DNA from: Ignelater luminosus
Lineage: Eukaryota > Arthropoda > Insecta > Coleoptera > Elateridae
Reading direction: 5' to 3'
DNA: 64,000 bases
Assembly: GCA_011009095.1 (NCBI GenBank)
Contig: VTPC01000865.1
Span: 1 to 64,000 of the forward strand
The position numbers and the translations under genes were made by a program. Shown piece by piece: positions 10,896 to 23,000 of the stretch. Below the pieces are notes generated by a model. That model ran no database searches. It was given only the letters and a program-made list of their open reading frames with translations, and was not told the origin of the DNA. Each line of letters starts with the position of its first letter. Within the stretch, counting starts at the first letter, position 1.

Positions 10896-10914
10896 TAATA
10901 ATAATAATAATAAT
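10896..10914. repeat. (TAA)n microsatellite
   Basis: Short run of about six TAA units in AT-rich DNA upstream of the gene starting at 11092. Confidence 0.7.
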
Positions 10915-11026
10915 TTAAATTTATTATAATGAATATTGTAAGCAGTGATCGTCAGTGTGTGATATCCGGCAACATTATTTAATGTTAATTACAATGGCTT
11001 TCTTAAATCCTTTCAAACATTCGTGT

Positions 11027-11060
11027 TATAAACTATGTGAAATCGTCGACACTTGGCAGT
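11027..11060 (+). promoter_or_regulatory. Core promoter (TATA plus initiator) of the 11.1-24.6 kb gene
   Basis: TATAAA at 11027-11032 is followed about 30 bases later by a CAGT initiator-like tetramer at 11057-11060, 32 bases before the ATG at 11092. The arrangement fits an arthropod TATA/initiator promoter with a very short leader. Confidence 0.5.
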
Positions 11061-11091
11061 AGTGCTTAGTGAAGCCACCTTACGATTCGGT

Positions 11092-14000
11092 ATGGCTAAT
11101 TATACTTTAAAAACGGTACGTTAATTAAGATTCAAGAGAAGAGAAGAATTAATATAATTGTGATTTTTTTAAGTTAATTATCATTATTATTATTATTATT
11201 ATTATTACTAAAAGTAGTTTATTTGCAGTGCATTTCCTTCTGGGTCCTCCTAGTGGCAGTTGCATACTATAATTGCTCAGCTTACGTATTTGACGGGTAC
11301 GTAGAATCAATCTACTTTAAAATAAGTGCAAGGTTAAGGTTATTTTCAATGCAGTCTTAAACACAAATGAAAGTTAATTTGTGCATTTAAGGAATTCCCT
11401 CGAGGGAAAATAGAAATTCAATAAAAATAAAAAGAAACAAGATCAACCTGAAAAAAATTGCAAACTTGAAATGTATCCAAATATGTAAATTAAAAGAAAG
11501 TAGATGTTATAATATGCAACTTTTTATTTAGCTCTTTTATATTTTAATTTAAAAAGGAAGGAAGTTGCATAAATTTTTAAGTTTCCAATTGAAAATTCCA
11601 TGATAAAATTTAAACTCATTAAGTGTTAAAATAAACTTTGTTAATTTAAAACGATAAAATCAGACTTTCTTTAATTGTTGAAACAGTTCTGAAGAGCAAA
11701 TTAAAAGTGTATTACTTGATCTAAATTTAATTAATTTAATTGGTCGAATTTAAATGATTTTATCATAAATTAGTTAAACCTAATCGATGTTTATAAAGCA
11801 TTTTTCAAATAACAAATTAGAATTTTAGGTTAAATAACTGTTACATTTAGAAATAAAATTCATTTAACAAAATAATAATAATAATACGAAACAAAGAAAA
11901 AAAAGTTTCCTAAATACGTGAAACTGTTTGAAGATTTTGTGCATATTTATTTCTCGAATTGTACCTTAAGAGAAAGCATTTGATTAATAGAAATTTAAAC
12001 TACAATCAGACGCTTTCAGAGTGTAACATTTCCCATGGATTATTAGAAAACATGTTTAACCTTTAAAAGTAATTAAGTTGCATGATAGTAAAATAAAAAT
12101 AGTTTTTGACAAAACAGTTTGAAGTAATAAATTCTGTAACATAAACCGTCTGAAAAATTACCTTTGATTCCACCGGAATAACTCTTTGGCTGCCTTGGGA
12201 ACGTATGGGAGTAACAAAACCTTTACATACTCTTGTTTTCTTATACAACACAATTTAAATTAAATACAAAACCCCAAAACATAAAATTTATTGACTTTGA
12301 AAAATTTAATACAATTTATCTTTGCTGGTTTTAACATGTCAGGATCATTTCTGTGGCTTTTGTAGGAGTGTTATAAGGAGTGATAAAGGTATTCGCTGTC
12401 TGACTTAATTGGCCCAAAAGGAAACTTTAATAAGGAAGTAAAAAATATGTCCTGTCGCCCACCGACTACTAATATCCTCAATAGAGGTCGTGTATAGGAA
12501 ATGGCTAATTAGAGGTGCGATAAATCTGAAACAAAGCACGCCACCTGTAAATTGGAGAAATTGATGGACTATACCAAACACGAAGGCTCGTGGGCTTGTT
12601 GATTTTTTTGGCACTGTTTACCGGAATTGTTACCTGGATCTTGTTAGTATTGGGTTTTATCTTCTATCATTACGCTGCATTTAAACTTCCACTCCTGCGG
12701 CGGAATACTAGAAGGAGCGGCAGCGTCCTCAAAGTGGTTACAGAAGAGAATGATAATGTTCAAAAGCGGTGTTATCCGTGAATTGAGCCAGACTGACGGA
12801 GTCCATCCAGGGGACACGGCAATAAAATATAAACAAAGATAGAGATGTCAAGACGCTTATACAAAGCCACTGTGGTGAGTGTAGACTTTGGAGAATTTAT
12901 AGAAAATCTCAACAAACCGCAGTGATCAAAAACGATCAAAAACTGCTCAACTTTTCTAAAGTAGCAGAAACCAGAGTTTTTTAATTAAAGAAACAAAGAT
13001 CTTTCAAATACCGAAAAGACTTTTAGACATTAATAGTAATTCTTGAGTTTATATTTGTGGTTCTACAACATGGATGGAAACCAAAATTTGAAACTTTTGA
13101 AATGTGCAAGGAAAACGTTGTCATGAAATCTTATTGCATATTTATGTTATGTGGATCAACTTCCACCAAATTTCTAGTTAGTACTGACAAGATTTGCTGG
13201 GATTTTGACTTTTATTTTGTTAACTACGCCTATTTTTATGATAACAGAGGAGTGACTGCATGAAAACCACATGTGGCAGGAGTCAAGGTCAATCGCTGTA
13301 TTCTATCTGTAGATTTGGGCAGTGTTTGCTTATACGGACCAATTTGCACCTTGCACATCCCCGTTCTACTAAAGAAAAACTAAAGAAAGTTCAACTGGAG
13401 GACTAATGGGATAGTGCAGATTAAAAGATAAAGGTATGATTATCTGTTATGGTAACCTTCATATTTAATTCATTTAAAAAGACACAAATCCTATCAGTGG
13501 TAGAAGAATAAATTAGGAAAATCAAGAGTAAATACTTTTTTAGAAAGAGAAAAAGTATAGAAATATTTAGATGGAGTTTTTTACAATTGGAAGGTCTGAT
13601 CTTCGGAAGCTACATGAAACCCAATTTAAGGAAAGGGCAATTGAAAAATAAGAAAAAACAGAAGATAGGGGTAATGCGAAAATAAAAGTTTGTAAACTTT
13701 TAGATGCACATCTTAGTGTCATTTTTGAAAAATATAAATAAACTGGAGATATAAAACTAAAGACAAAGAAAGAAATTTTTAATTTAATTAATTCAGGAAT
13801 TAACTAAGAGAAAAATCACTGTACAAAAAAGTTTCTTCCAAGATTAATTAGGTGAAGATGTAGTGATATCTATCCGCACAGCTGCTGAATCAGCTGACAG
13901 GTGGCATGTGACGTATTTATTTTGCTGACTAAACATGAAAAGAAGATTAATTAATATAAAGCATGTCATCAGGGCAGATTTGCAGTTAAATTTAAAATGG

Positions 14001-17000
14001 AGATTTTTAGCAAAATGTGCATTTTTCAGAAAATTGATTCTTAATAAACAACGAAATAAACCATGAGTTATTATTTAAGATTGAAGTTATTAAATAGTGA
14101 CGTTCCCTTGCCAGTAAAAACCAATTTTGCTCAAAATGTAATTTTTAAAAGACAGATATTTAGTTGCTTTTAGCTGTTCCAGTTTTGGAGTTAAACTGCA
14201 TTTAGTTATAGATATGGCCCACCTTGTACAACAGTATGCTACAACTGTATTTAGATAATAGAATTTTTCTTTGATTCTCAAGTTTTCCTTGCTCATTTTT
14301 TATAGCTCTCATTTTAATTACTACTTAATAAATATGTAGGTACTGAAGGACAGCAACAATAATTGCAAAAATAGTTATTATAATCGTGAGAAACTTTAAT
14401 AATTAAAAATTCTATTTGCATAAGCTCTAAACAAATTATTCTTGTTAGAAATTACACTTGTTTTCCGGGAAAATGGAAACAACTTAATGAGAAATTATTT
14501 ACTTTTGTTAAAATAATTGTAAAATGTAGTTTTATTTAAGTTTTAATGTTATATCATAATTATCTTCAAGCAGTTGCCTGTCTTATTCTTTTCACTATAG
14601 AAATCAATTTTACTTTTTGCTAAGCAAATTTTAAAAAATTTATGAACTGGAACTTACTATCAATAATATCTTTTTTTATTTCATTCCAACAGAAGGTTTT
14701 ACAGCCTAAAGGGGAAATAAAAATAGTTTAGAAAATCACTCTCACTTTATTTACGCGTGAGTGAGTTTGATATTGAACTTCAAATGCGAACATCGGGAGC
14801 AGATAAGGTTGACGGAGAAATTTTATAACAAGTAAATCCTTATTTATTATTATGACTTACACAGAAGCTTGTCCATATTTAATTTATGCCATTAAGTGGA
14901 CCGGTTAAGTGTTCAGTGAGTTTCTTTAAATAACGAAATTAGTTTCAATGGAATTTTTTTAAAAGCCTTGCCTTTAATTATCTTCACACCCAGAGTTACC
15001 ATTAAAGTTATAAAAATAATAAACAAATATTAAGAAACTACATAAAATTGGTAGAGTTTGAAAGAACAACAGATTAAAGAAATATTTGTAAAGAGAAGTT
15101 ACTTGAAAAGTAAGCTTTCCCGGAATCTTGAATCAAGACAAGGTAAAATTCTTCAGTACCCTAGAAAACATTGGCATTTAGAGCAAACTTTCTATTGTCA
15201 ACAGAAAATTAATTAAATAATCACTAGTATTGTTTCATACATTCCGTTGCCGAAAGCAAAAATCCGTAAATACACTTTTGAGCATCTTAGAGCAACGAGA
15301 AACTTTCAGATAGCAAAGAAATTAGCACTTTTGTACAACAGAAAAAGAAGAAGAAATTAATTAAAGTAGTTTACTTTGCCGCAAGATGGTATGAAAACGA
15401 GAAATTTCAAAAAAAAGTATACACAGCTTTATTAAAAACTTCTCTACGGAGTATTTGTCTCGCTTAACTGTTGATAGGCCTACCATCATCACACGATGTG
15501 GTTATCTATAAACCTTTGAGAAATTAATCATTTCAAAATTTTCTTGAAATTAAGGTTAAGAAACAAGGAGAACGAGATAGAAAAAGTAGAAAATAAGAGA
15601 AACAGTCTGAAAAACAAATTGGATTCATTGATGAAACAATGAACACAGATTTTCAACAAACACAAGAAGAATTAAAAAGTGAAAAGCAAATAAAACCATA
15701 AAAATAACAATAGAAGAAGAAAATCAGATGAAGTTTCAAAGAACTGAAAAATATGAAAAAAAACTGGTAGGACACCCCAACTACTAGTTAAAAGAAAAAG
15801 TATAAATGTCATTCCTACAACATAAGGAAATTCGCAAGGGAGTTTGCATCAGCCCAGACAAAAAAACAATAAATCAAATGGGCAATGTTACAGTAGATCA
15901 TATTTATGCATCACAAATATTAGATGCTGATAATGACACATTATGGTCAGAGTAAGAATAGACAGAACAATCGAGTAGAAGAAAAAGTTGAAGAGGTTGA
16001 AATATAAAATAGAAGGAAGATAGTAGAAATAAACGAAAAATAGAAAGTTATAGAAGCAACGATAAAACAAACAGCAGAACAAAATTTAAAAATGGTGGAA
16101 GAAAGAAAAGAGAACAGCAAAAAAAACATAGGTACTGAAGATAATAGAAAAAAAATTTAACAAGAAAAACATAACAGTATAGTTCACAAAAGAACCCAAG
16201 TAGTAAAGAAAAGTTACCAGTCAAAATTGATAGTGGAACAAAACAATAAGAAAGAAGTAGTACGAGACGAAATAGAATTAAAGAAGTATATGGATCTAAC
16301 ATTCTTCACAGCTGCTGGATGATTGAACATTATCAAGCGTAATTTACAAAATACTAGAAAAAGTAATAGAAAAAAAATTCGCAATAGTATAAAACACAGT
16401 AATAGGATATTATCCATGTGTGTTCAGAAATAATTGGCAATCAAATACAAGAAAATTGCTGAAAGAATGTGCATGCAATATTCTTTAACGTTAAGTAAGC
16501 TTACGACAAAGTTAAAAGAGAAACAGTTCAAAAAAGACGACCAGATTGGTGATAACGAGATTGAAAGGACCAGATAGTCAAGCAAATGTCAAATTACAAG
16601 ATTATAACTTGATGAGGTTGCAGCAGTAGGTAAGAAGAGTAGACAGAGATCATCCATCCGTCCTGCTACAGGAGGATAACTGCGTGGATAATCCCTTACC
16701 TCTTAACCTCTTTGCTCATCCCTTCACCCATCCTCCAGCAGCGCGAACTGTAAATGGATTGTGGTTCTGAAAATAATCGTTTATGCCAGCCTCTCAAACA
16801 ACGAGAATCCTACATCCCATCCGTAAAATACTCACTCCAGCTACTTCCTACCAACTCCGCCAAACAGCAGCAGAACCACCGCGGTTACCAGTTCAATCAA
16901 CTTTCCAATACTCAACATCTTCATCATCGTCAATTCATCAACTCAAGCAACCAAATTATTGAAACTTCTTCAGGGTCACCATCTGAACGAAAAGATCAAC

Positions 17001-20000
17001 ATCCATCCATTATTCCACCACCACCATCAGTACCTTCTCGACGAGAGTCGTGTTTAGCATCCACTAATACCACTTCCAAGGCTTGAGAAAAAAAACCTTT
17101 GGGCGTAGCAATATCAATGATTAAGTCAGTAGGGTTTTTTTGACTCGTTTTAGCTTTTTGGGGAGGCTCAACCTTTTGATCCGGTCAAGTTAGTTGAATT
17201 CGCCTTCAAGAAACTTTAAATCGAGCTTTAGGATTTTCTAATCTTAATGAACATTTCAAGTCTTGACTTTGTAGGTTGGTGAAGCATTTAAGTATATTGA
17301 AGTTTTAGATCAGTGTAGTTTTTTGGGTTTTCATTGCAACGTAATTTGATACTCTTTAAAACAGTCTTAAACTTTCAGGCAGTGCTTATATTAGATTTGA
17401 GCTCTCATTACCGTCATCTTTTCTCTATATGAAAAGAAATGTTTAAGTTCCAATCTGTAGGACAGTTTATTTAGAGATCCTTGAAATAAAAAAGGTCATA
17501 ATCTTGTATATCAATAAGAACTTTAATTCTGAAAATTTGATGCCCGAGGTGGAAACAAAAATCTTAAAGTTCATCCAGGATTGCATAAGACTCAAGCTAA
17601 TGCGTTTTATAACCTAGGTAAAGATAAAAATGAAAAATCCATCAGGTTTGCATTTGATTATCGGAAAATCTGGCAAATTCGTAGCTGTAAAATCAATACT
17701 TTGTACTTCGTCACAGCAGTCACAGAAAGATCGAGTCAAAGTAAGCTTAATACAGATAATGTGATAATGTGGTGGATGTGGAGGTGAAAATAAAAATTCA
17801 ACTTTAATAGACAAGTTTTTCTCTACACATGAAACAGTGATCGGTCACTTGTATATTTCCCCAGATGAAGTATTTGGTAAAACAAAAACCAAGAAGATTG
17901 TTACGTTCCAAACCTATGCAAAAAACATTGAAAAAGTGGGAACTGTTTACTATACAAAATAGGTAAAGCATGGAGGAGTGAAGCCAATAAAGTACCAAAG
18001 AGACTGATCAGTAGGCATTTTAAGTTCCAGCCTTCAAAGAGCGTTGTGATATCACAAAATCAAAAAGCGATCAACTTAAGGTTAATGAAGCTTCAAAGAG
18101 TTCAAATCAATTTGACGGAAAGTAGCAGAAGAAACATTATGATGATGAATGGAAGAACGGGTCCTTTCAAATTTCAACAAGCATTTGAAAATCCAGGAGT
18201 AACTGAAAGATAAGAACCAGATTTTTAGTCTTTGGAATTTTTGAGTTCTCTATCGTAAAATTGGTAAACTACATATTTTGAGAAACTTACTAATTTTGAC
18301 AACAAGGTTTCTTTGGAATAACATAACCTGTACATTCAACATGATCGCTAATGTCATGTAAAGATTGCTAACAAAAAAGAAAGAATAATCATAAATTCAA
18401 AGACAGTACCGATTCAAGTCAATTAAATGTGATCATAACGGAGTAAACCTTTATTGATATGCACGTCTCAATTTTCATTAAATTAAATTTAACTCAAAAC
18501 AGATCATTTTGTTAGCAAGAAGTAAATAATGTGATCCATGCAAAAATAGACAAGAAACAAGAGAATGCTAATAAATCTGCACATTTTATTGACAAATAAA
18601 GAATAAAAAAGTGAATAAATTAAAAAATGAAACAAATAAGATCTGATGATGATTTATAAAACATTCTTTTCAAGGTTTGGTCGCCGTGTTCAATAAATAT
18701 TTAGTCTCTGCGATGTCTCACAATATTACCTTTCACTATAAAATTAGTACACTGTAAAAATTAATACACTCACTACATTGTTAATTTCACAATAAAACAT
18801 CAAACTGTAAATAAAATCTAATCCTAAATTATGCTTTTTAAAGAAAAATTGAAGTGCGCTTAAATAATTTATTTATATATTTATATTTAATCCACGCAAA
18901 ATTCATTTTTAATAACAACTTCCAGCTCGCTTGTATCAGCGAATCTAAAAAATTCCTTAAATTAAATTAGACACTGCTTATTAACGGTTGTAACCATGAA
19001 CTTGGCGAATTGCATTTTGTATAATGGTAATTATCTTGTTACATTACCATCTGTGGTCTACATAACAAAAGAGCGAAACGAATTCATTTTAATCTCATAA
19101 TGACATCACGTTACTAAGTTTAATAAAATTATTAAAAAATTGTTTTAAATGTAAAATGATTGAGAAGAACAGACGCATTATATCACATTTTAGTTTATTT
19201 TTAACCGTGATTTGCAGTTTTTGTATTCATTAAAAATAAGAATAGCAGTTACGGTTAATTTTAAATACAGCATGGGGCAATTATTAACATATTTATAGCA
19301 GAGGAAACAGATAAATTGTAATTATTTGTTTTGTTAGTTAGAGGCAACCAAATAATACAGTAGAATAATTTACACAATATTAAAATATGAATTAAAAAAA
19401 TAATAAATAAAAAAGGCAACCAAAGTCACACTACGAAGCATCTCCATCATATCAGCGACGTTATCACTGATGCGGAAACTATTTTCGACATATCTTTCAT
19501 TGAGAAAGAGTCAACACGAAGTTATTTTGCTTGTCAGTCTGTGTATCAAGCATATCCGAGTGTAGTGGGCTGCCAACTTTGTATAGCAGAGCACGTAAAT
19601 TTATAGTTAAACAAGAAATTATAACAGGTGGCGAAATATAAATTTTGTAAATATTATTTCTTTTAATTCTGGATGCAATAATTTCAGAGAGGATTAAAAA
19701 ATAATTATTTACATTAAAATCAAAATAATTGTAAACTAATTTTGATAATATTGTGTATTAGCTTCAAAATAAATCATAATTAATCCTTACTTAATAATCA
19801 TTGTTTGAGAATAAAATACAAACAAAAACAAAAAGCGGACGACCAAAGAGCCATCTAGATTCACCAGCCCCTACTACTTGCTTCGGGCATTCTGCTCTCT
19901 CGTACAGGTTAGAGCAGAATCCAATTCTTCAAGCAGTTCAGCTTCCCATAAAGCAAACCTCCACCTCTATAGGCAGCCTTGACTCGTAGAATTAGCTCGA

Positions 20001-23000
20001 AATTCTATCCCTAGATGACCAATTGTCGTCCTTGCTAAACATTATATATCCGATGTACTTATACAGAGCAACAAGGTAAAACAACGCAAAATGTAATTTT
20101 AATAAACATTTTCGTTATTTAATTTTTAAAAAAAGCAGTCAACGAACTAGAAGTAATCGTATTGTTAAAAAAAATCTTGATATTGTACGACTGAAATTAC
20201 CTTTTGTTAGTTCATTAACAAGTTAAAAATATTTCAAAATATTTACTAATTTAGATAGTACTTCAATACTTATTGGCACAAAAAAAGACAGCTATAGTCA
20301 CATCTATGAATGAACAAGCCCTGACTAGCCCCCCTATTTTCAAAAGAGCAGCCAACTTCATATAAGTAAAGGATGTGTACGTATACGCCTTTACGGAAGA
20401 TTTAGACTTGTAGAACGGACTTGATATCTACCTCCAGATGCACCGTGCTGTCCACCTTGCAATCCATCCTTTATGCATATGAATAGAGAAATGTATAAGA
20501 ATATAATGGGAAATGCAATTTTATTAGATATTTACTTTATTAAATTATTTCCAAGATGATAATAAAATTATTTTAAAAATTATAATTAGAAGATAATCTT
20601 GCGTTTGTAAGTTTGTAATATTGAAGTTTAGTTTGCTTGCAAATTTAAAATAGTTTTGTGTAAGAGAGACATTCTAAATACGATATTTCAGCATTAACTA
20701 TAAAATAATAACTAAATATAATTTCTATAGACGGTAAAAGTGATGATGTCACAAACTTTTTAAATTTCAATCTAAATATTTTTTTCATAATACCATGGAG
20801 AATGCATAACAGAATAAAATTTGCTGCAAAGTCTTTTAAATAAAAAATTTGGTCATTTCTATAAAACTATCTGATCCGAATTCTCATCAAGGGTTCTAAT
20901 GGCTGATGAACTTCGCCTATCTAGAAACTCATCTGAACGATGCGCAAACGATTAGCAAACTAGTTCCGCCTGACTAGAAGTTAATCAGTATGAAAGTATT
21001 AACTAGACTATCTTTTGACCTAACTATTTTACTAAATGTATCAAAACAACCATTGAACAAGAAGTATTTGCCATAAACCACACAAAACGCAAGGAAGCTA
21101 CCAAAAACAACCAAGCGAAGAAAACAACCATTGGACCAAGAAATAATTCTACGTCAAAGTTTTTTAATTAATTTCACAATCTGTAAAATTGTATGTGCGT
21201 CCCCATAGATCTTTTACAGAGCCGTTTAAAATGTTTAGAAATCCCCGTTCTTCAATGCAGGGGAATCTCGAGTTCCTAAAGTAGTGCGCTTCGAAGTGGG
21301 AAAACAAAACAGAATAACCTTCCAGGAACATAGACATAGTAGTTCTCAAAACCACAGACCTTAATCTACCTTCCACCTCTTTATATGCTGTAATGTTGTA
21401 TTAAATCGCCAATATAACTTAGAATTTTTTTTATCGGTTTCGCTGTTTGGTTTATATTTTTTACCGCTGCCACCTTATGGTAAAGTAAACAACTGATTGT
21501 CCTATACAGTCCAATATTTGACAAAGTGGCAATCTGTAATCTTGTCAAAAGATCATAAAAGCAGCGTTAAGAATCTCTTTAGAATTGTGGATCTTGTTGA
21601 AATATTTTTCTAGTTCATCTCAACTATTGATTCAAAGTTATCAAGAGAGTAGTATCAAGCAGTATAAGGGCAATAAGACTTGTGCTAATTTTTAGAAGTG
21701 TGTACGTTAATACAATACCTATTGTACATACCCAGCTGATAATTTCTTTGCCAAGAAATATTTTTGATCAGGAGTTGTTTGATTCAAATTGTGCCTTTTT
21801 TGTGTGATCTTCAGCCTTTGAGATTTTTGCAATATTTATTCAGTAATACTAGCCCAACAGTGCTTGGGACACTGGGTTCTGTATTTTAGAAACAAGGAGT
21901 CAAACGTAATCAAAGAAAGCTAATTTTCTTAGTTGTTTGTAGCTTATCGTCGGTCTTCAATTTTAGTTAAATGCACCCATACCTTAAACAATATTTATCA
22001 GAAAAAATCATTTCCTTGTTCCATTATGTTTGTTCTATCATAAACAAATTAGATGAGAAGTCGGTATTTAGCCTGGTGAAGAAAAAAACAAATCAAATAT
22101 GTTGAGTAAAATGTGCTTTGCTTCATTTGCCAAAATTCTGCTGTTAGATGTCTGGTAAATTTTCCACCTACTAGAGGAGTGCAAATCCAGTATCTTACTC
22201 TCTTTTTGCAATAATTTGCTGATAACGTACCAAAAACGTATAAAATTAATTGCTTAGTTTTTCTTAATACAGTTACTTTGTGGATGATATCTGAATAATT
22301 TCATACTAGATGTGAAATTTTGTCATAATGTCTACTGCATTTTTGGATCCATCTTTACATGCCTCTTTTGCATAATGTCTAATGCTAACCAGAGCTTAAT
22401 TGATTTCTTCTAGTTAATGGTCCTAATCCTTCTTCAGCAAAAATAGAAATCTGTCTTTACATTCTTTTGATTTTCTGGTAAAAAAAGTCATTTTTGAAAT
22501 TTGCTTAGCACTATTAAATGAGTGGTAGGTGTAATTCTTTAAGTCTCTTTATCGACTTCTTGCTTTTGATGTATTATACATTCCAATACGTTTCTTTAAC
22601 CTGGAGATACTCAATAACCAAATTAAGAACATTACTGAGTCTGTGTTTTTCTGTGTTTCGTTAGTTTTATTATTATCAATTAATATTAGTACATAAGAAT
22701 GTTTTGGAAAAAGAAATGAAGACTATACTATGATGGAGGTGATTTCTTACACAAAATCTCTTCTGATGATGATGAAAATAATTTCGGTAGTAGTTCATTT
22801 TGTGAAAAAAAAGAGAGAGAGACTTTGAGTTATTTTCTGAAAATGAACAAAATCTAAATAAAGGTTTCAAATTGTTTTGAAAAACATTGTTGCAATCACT
22901 AACGTAATTCGGTATTCTAAGGCAACTGATTGAGAAATCTACAGATAATTTTCTAGGATTAACAAAAGATGATCAAAAAATTGAAAAGTACATACTCAAG

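Noticed and set aside
15888-16417. Phe/Leu-rich minus-strand open frames that look like membrane proteins
   Set aside because: They are the complement of a purine-rich tract. Hydrophobicity follows from TTT/CTT/TTC codons, not from a gene.
19810-20035. GC-rich island considered as an rRNA or mitochondrial rRNA fragment
   Set aside because: Some words look rRNA-like (CTCTCGTACAGG), but I could not align any continuous conserved rRNA segment.
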